Source of the DNA: Rhodovulum sulfidophilum DSM 1374
Lineage (GTDB): Bacteria > Pseudomonadota > Alphaproteobacteria > Rhodobacterales > Rhodobacteraceae
Direction: 5' to 3'
DNA: 64,000 nucleotides
NCBI RefSeq assembly: GCF_001633165.1
Contig: NZ_CP015418.1
Location: forward strand, 1-64,000
Shown here: positions 61,265-64,000 of the stretch, in pieces
Layout: every line of letters begins with the position of its first letter
Position numbering within the stretch: position 1 is the first letter of the stretch
The notes under the pieces: generated by a model
What the model was told of the DNA's origin: nothing
The model's input: the letters and a program-made list of their open reading frames with translations, nothing else
The model's database searches: none
Translations under genes and position numbers: made by a program

Positions 61265-62352
61265 TCCGCCTTGGCGATGAGGCCGTCATAACGGCTGACG
61301 GGATCTCCGTCCTCGAGAAGGTGCCCGCCCACCGCGACGATCTCGGCATTGGCGGGAAGCCCTTCGACGCGAACGGTGCTGCCGTCGGGAATGGCGACCT
61401 CGACGGGCAGGTGGCGGGCGACGAGTGCATCGCCGTCGGGTTCGACCGCCACGACGAAATGCCGGCCTTCGCCGCGTGTCACGACCGCGGTTGCCGGAAC
61501 AGCCACGCCGGTCTCCGCTTTGGGGAGGTAGGCGCGGACCGTCGCGCTGCGCCCCGGCAGAAGCCACGGGTGCATGTCGGCCTTCGCGACCGCGAGCGAA
61601 ACGGTATAGCTCTGGCCGATCTCGCCGGTCTCGGTCCGCACCTCGCGGAAGGCAAGATCGAGCGGGCCGTCGATCCCGTGGATCTCGGCCTCGAAGCGGG
61701 CCTCCTGCGGATCGCCGATCCGGCCGAGCAGGCGCTCTGGCAACTCGACGTCGATGCGCAGCTCCGACATGTCCTGAAGCCGAACCACCGGTTCGCCCGT
61801 CGACACCAGCGCGCCCACAGAGGCGATCCGTTTGGCCAGAATCGCGTCGAACGGAGCGACGAGGCGCGTGTCGGACCGCGCGTCCCGGGCCTCTCGCAAA
61901 TCGACCGCGGCCAGGTCCCGCGCCGTCTCGGCATCGTCCGCCCGGGCTCGGGACGCGGCGTCCCGGGCGGCCAGCGTGTCGGCCCTCCGGAACGCGCGCT
62001 CGGCCTGGTCGAGCGACAGTTCGGCACGGGCGACGGCCCGCTCGTAAGGGTCGGGATCGAGGGCCGCCAGGACGGTTCCGGCCGCGATGCGTTGCCCTTC
62101 GACGGCGTCGAGGGTCACGATCCGCCCGCCGACCTCGAAGGCAAGGTCCACGGTCGCGCGTGCTGCGACGCGCCCGTAGAACATGCGGTCGGGGGCTTTG
62201 TCGTCCTCTCCCGGACGCATCGTGAGAACCGGCACCGGCGGGGGGACGGCCACGTCCTCGGCATTGGAAACCTGCGCGCTCGATGTCAGAAGGCTGAGAG
62301 CGGTAAGAGACATCGCGAGGAAGCGTTTGAAATCCACGGGATGATTCTGCAT
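61261..62352 (-). CDS. RND efflux periplasmic adaptor (MFP)
   Basis: A 363-residue membrane fusion protein. Signal peptide in the first 30 residues (AMSLTALSLLTSSAQVSNA). FYGRVAARATVDLAFEVGGR and IVTLDAVEGQRIAAGTVLAA form the lipoyl half-motif, a coiled coil of Ala/Arg/Asp follows (residues 110-165), then LVAPFDAILAKRIASVGALV and barrel domains. It links the permease to an outer-membrane channel. First gene of the two-gene operon. Confidence 0.92.
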   Translation of the reverse strand: MQNHPVDFKRFLAMSLTALSLLTSSAQVSNAEDVAVPPPVPVLTMRPGEDDKAPDRMFYGRVAARATVDLAFEVGGRIVTLDAVEGQRIAAGTVLAALDPDPYERAVARAELSLDQAERAFRRADTLAARDAASRARADDAETARDLAAVDLREARDARSDTRLVAPFDAILAKRIASVGALVSTGEPVVRLQDMSELRIDVELPERLLGRIGDPQEARFEAEIHGIDGPLDLAFREVRTETGEIGQSYTVSLAVAKADMHPWLLPGRSATVRAYLPKAETGVAVPATAVVTRGEGRHFVVAVEPDGDALVARHLPVEVAIPDGSTVRVEGLPANAEIVAVGGHLLEDGDPVSRYDGLIAKAE

Positions 62353-62367
62353 TTTGGAATTTTCCCT

Positions 62368-62381
62368 ACCGACCGTTCGGT
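62368..62381. promoter_or_regulatory. TetR-type operator between pump and regulator
   Basis: ACCGACCGTTCGGT is a palindrome of ACCGA and TCGGT arms, as bound by many TetR proteins, lying midway in the 60-base gap between the divergent adaptor and regulator genes. Confidence 0.7.
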
Positions 62382-62412
62382 TGGGAGTTAGCTTGGGAGG
62401 CGAGGCCGGTCA

Positions 62413-63051
62413 ATGACGCGGGATGCAAAAAAACAAAATCGAGAGCGTCGACACGAAATCATGGATCTCGCGACGGACCTCTTTCTCGAGAACGGCTTTG
62501 CCGCGACCTCGATGAGCCGCGTCGCCGAGGCCGCCGGCATCACGAAGGCCTCGCTCTATCATCATTTCCCGGGCAAGGAGGACCTCTTCGCCGCCTGCGT
62601 GGCCCATGGCTATGCCGCGGCGATCGAGCGGCTCCGGGGCATCGCGACCGACCAGACCTTGCCCCATACCGAGAGGATGGCAAGGGTGATCTCCTCCTCA
62701 TACGACACCATCATCTTCTCGCGCGTCGGCCGGATGTCGCCCCTCATCGCAGAAGTGTCGCGCAGCTTTCCCAAGGTCGCGCGCGGGTTCCACCGGGACT
62801 TCATCTTGCCCCAGGAAAATATCGTCCTCTCCCTGATCGACGACGGCGTCGAGGCGGGTGCGTTCGTCGATCTGGACCGTGCCGTGTTCGAGCATCTGCT
62901 CTTCGGACCGATCGTGACCCTGTCGATGTCGCGCGAGATGTTTGCCACCTTCGACGACCTCGACACGCTCTACCCGGTCACCGAGTTGCGCGACGGGCAC
63001 ATAAAGAGGATGATCGCCTGGCTTACCGATGGCTTGCCGCATTCCGAGTAG
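62413..63051 (+). CDS. TetR-family repressor of the RND pump
   Basis: A 212-residue regulator. HTH at residues 25-60: GFAATSMSRVAEAAGITKAS and LYHHFPGKEDLF, the TetR signature. The C-terminal ligand domain is helical (FHRDFILPQENIVLSLIDDG). Divergent from the efflux operon and with a palindrome between, so it probably represses the pump and itself until a ligand binds. Confidence 0.92.
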   Translation: MTRDAKKQNRERRHEIMDLATDLFLENGFAATSMSRVAEAAGITKASLYHHFPGKEDLFAACVAHGYAAAIERLRGIATDQTLPHTERMARVISSSYDTIIFSRVGRMSPLIAEVSRSFPKVARGFHRDFILPQENIVLSLIDDGVEAGAFVDLDRAVFEHLLFGPIVTLSMSREMFATFDDLDTLYPVTELRDGHIKRMIAWLTDGLPHSE

Positions 63052-63183
63052 GCATGGTCCGCATAGCGGCCGTTGAGAGCCCCGGCCCCATGCCGCCAGC
63101 TGATCACAGAAGCGGCCGTTCACCTACGCCGCAGCATGCCGTCGTGGCACGAAGGTCCGGAGAGCAGACATTGCTGCCCTTAG
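63052..63183. repeat. Divergent copy of the dispersed repeat
   Basis: GCTGATCACAGAAGCGGCCG and CACGAAGGTCCGGAGAGC resemble the opposite-strand opening of repeat R1 (as at 38094-38165). No gene. Confidence 0.45.
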
Positions 63184-64000
63184 TCAGGCGAGGCTGGACA
63201 GATCGAGTATCGGTTTCTGGCCACCCGGTTTTTCGGCCTCCGCAAGGGCCTGCCGCCACTCCTGGGCCGGGAAAACCCGTGGGGGTGAAGGCGGGGCCTC
63301 TGCGAGCAACGGCCAAATTTCGGCAAATGCAGCCTGCATGCCCCGTCCCGCCAAAACCGGGAAGTGATCCCGCATGTGAAACCGGTGATAGGTCGCCCTG
63401 ACCCCGGCCCCGATATTGACCGGCTTGCCCGTCAGAAGGCCGTAGGCAACAAAATCCGTTTCTCCGCGCATTCGTTCCAGAACACATCTCGCGATGTCGC
63501 CACCGAGGGCGTCGAATGCGACGTCGGCTTGGGCAGAGGCGGTCAAAATGGCGCTGATATTGGCTGTCGAGATCGGTTCGATGCCCATCCGGTGCAACCG
63601 GTCTTTTCGGTTCTCCGAACGATAGATCCCCATGACCCGCTTGGCTCCCTGGCTTATCGCCCAGCGTCCCAAGTGTTCGGAACAGCTCGATCCCGCGCCA
63701 CTGAGGAGCACCACCTTGTCACGGACAGGCCAGAGCCGAAGCATCGTGGCAGCGGCCATCGGATTGATATACGCCCGCGCCGCAACGAGGTCGGGAACCG
63801 CCTCGGGCACCTCCACGGCATGATGGGCGGGACAATCCACCAGGGTCTGCCAGGTGCCTTCACCGCGCAGGGGCAGGACACGACGACCAACCATGTGAGA
63901 GAGGCTGTCCGGAGCTTCGACCACGCGCCCGACACCTTCGTATCCCGCGACGGCCGGCAGCGAAATCCGATGGGCATATCTGGGCGATGGTCTATCCGAT
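63184..64000 (-). CDS. MDR-family quinone/enoyl reductase (5' end outside window)
   Basis: A zinc-less MDR (quinone oxidoreductase/enoyl reductase-like) protein, 272 residues visible. The frame is open to the window edge: RYAHRISLPAVAGYEGVGRV is the GroES-like catalytic domain, AAATMLRLWPVRDKVVLLSG and AGSSCSEHLGRWAISQGAKR the Rossmann cofactor site (with SGAGSS in place of the usual GxxGxxG), and VAFDALGGDIARCVLERMRG the later core. It reduces quinones or enones with NADPH. The substrate is unknown. Confidence 0.85.
   Translation of the reverse strand, partial: SDRPSPRYAHRISLPAVAGYEGVGRVVEAPDSLSHMVGRRVLPLRGEGTWQTLVDCPAHHAVEVPEAVPDLVAARAYINPMAAATMLRLWPVRDKVVLLSGAGSSCSEHLGRWAISQGAKRVMGIYRSENRKDRLHRMGIEPISTANISAILTASAQADVAFDALGGDIARCVLERMRGETDFVAYGLLTGKPVNIGAGVRATYHRFHMRDHFPVLAGRGMQAAFAEIWPLLAEAPPSPPRVFPAQEWRQALAEAEKPGGQKPILDLSSLA

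Noticed and set aside
1-64000. A CRISPR array
   Set aside because: No short, regularly spaced direct repeats were seen; the dispersed repeats are long and irregularly spaced.
1-64000. An rRNA operon or origin of replication
   Set aside because: No rRNA-like sequence was recognised. The AT-rich segment at 37070 lacks iteron or DnaA-box patterns and a nearby rep gene.

Overview
The window is about 64 kb of GC-rich alphaproteobacterial DNA, most likely from a member of the Rhodobacteraceae (Rhodobacter/Paracoccus/Rhodovulum-like). The evidence is the residue style of the housekeeping-like genes (PhoA-type phosphatase, RND pump, AMP-binding enzyme), Rhodobacter-type prophage pieces and IS110/IS1111 elements. 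Species cannot be told from the sequence. Almost none of it is core chromosome: it is a stack of genomic islands, decayed prophages, insertion sequences and anti-phage genes. Several defence loci are visibly poorer in GC than the phage and housekeeping genes around them.

Layout. 1-3.5 kb: prophage lysis module (holin-like, SAR-type endolysin, candidate one-protein spanin) invaded by a HigBA-type toxin-antitoxin pair, then a Dam-like adenine methylase and a secreted HNH nuclease. 3.9-7.8 kb: four overlapping minus-strand genes (XRE-ASCH; PIN-GNAT-PUA-like; AdkA-like P-loop kinase; tail-anchored protein), a candidate undescribed conflict system. 8.6-11 kb: NYN nuclease, then a two-gene CBASS-type system (CD-NTase plus SLATT 2TM effector). 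11.8-20.4 kb: two tandem islands on the 3' end of a tRNA-Cys, marked by 64-bp direct repeats at 11848 and 18697, each followed by a tyrosine integrase, with an Abi_2 gene, phage regulators and phage capsid debris, then an integrase stump and a terminase stump. 20.5-23.5 kb: an unrecognised two-gene operon (TPR protein plus upstream protein). 23.5-26.2 kb: a pile of truncated phage genes (primase-helicase, tape measure, methylase, HNH) joined end to end.

26.2-45.8 kb: IS-rich zone. It holds three same-length copies of an IS1111-type element, one full and one truncated copy of a related element, a DUF4238 gene, a truncated HNH gene, and at 34.7-37 kb a two-gene locus whose first product looks like a bacterial STING receptor (NDT/TIR-like N-terminus plus STING-like C-terminus) next to a 4-TM protein. 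A membrane-anchored unknown gene is broken by one in-frame stop. 46.4-48.4 kb: alkaline phosphatase and a periplasmic protein. 49.6-51.4 kb: NACHT NTPase split by a one-base frameshift. 52-53.6 kb: an IS1182-like element with a broken transposase. 53.8-57.9 kb: MmyB-like regulator, MFS stub and AMP-ligase, all damaged. 58.1-63.1 kb: an intact RND efflux operon with a divergent TetR regulator. The window ends inside an MDR-family oxidoreductase.

How the parts work together. Mobile DNA (tRNA-targeted islands, IS1111 and IS1182 elements, two MITE families, a dispersed repeat) has brought in and partly broken several layers of phage defence: toxin-antitoxin, XRE-ASCH/PIN-GNAT operon, NYN, CBASS, Abi, STING-like, NACHT, and a possible HEPN/Toprim stub. 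Family names come from motif recognition by eye; no database search was possible.
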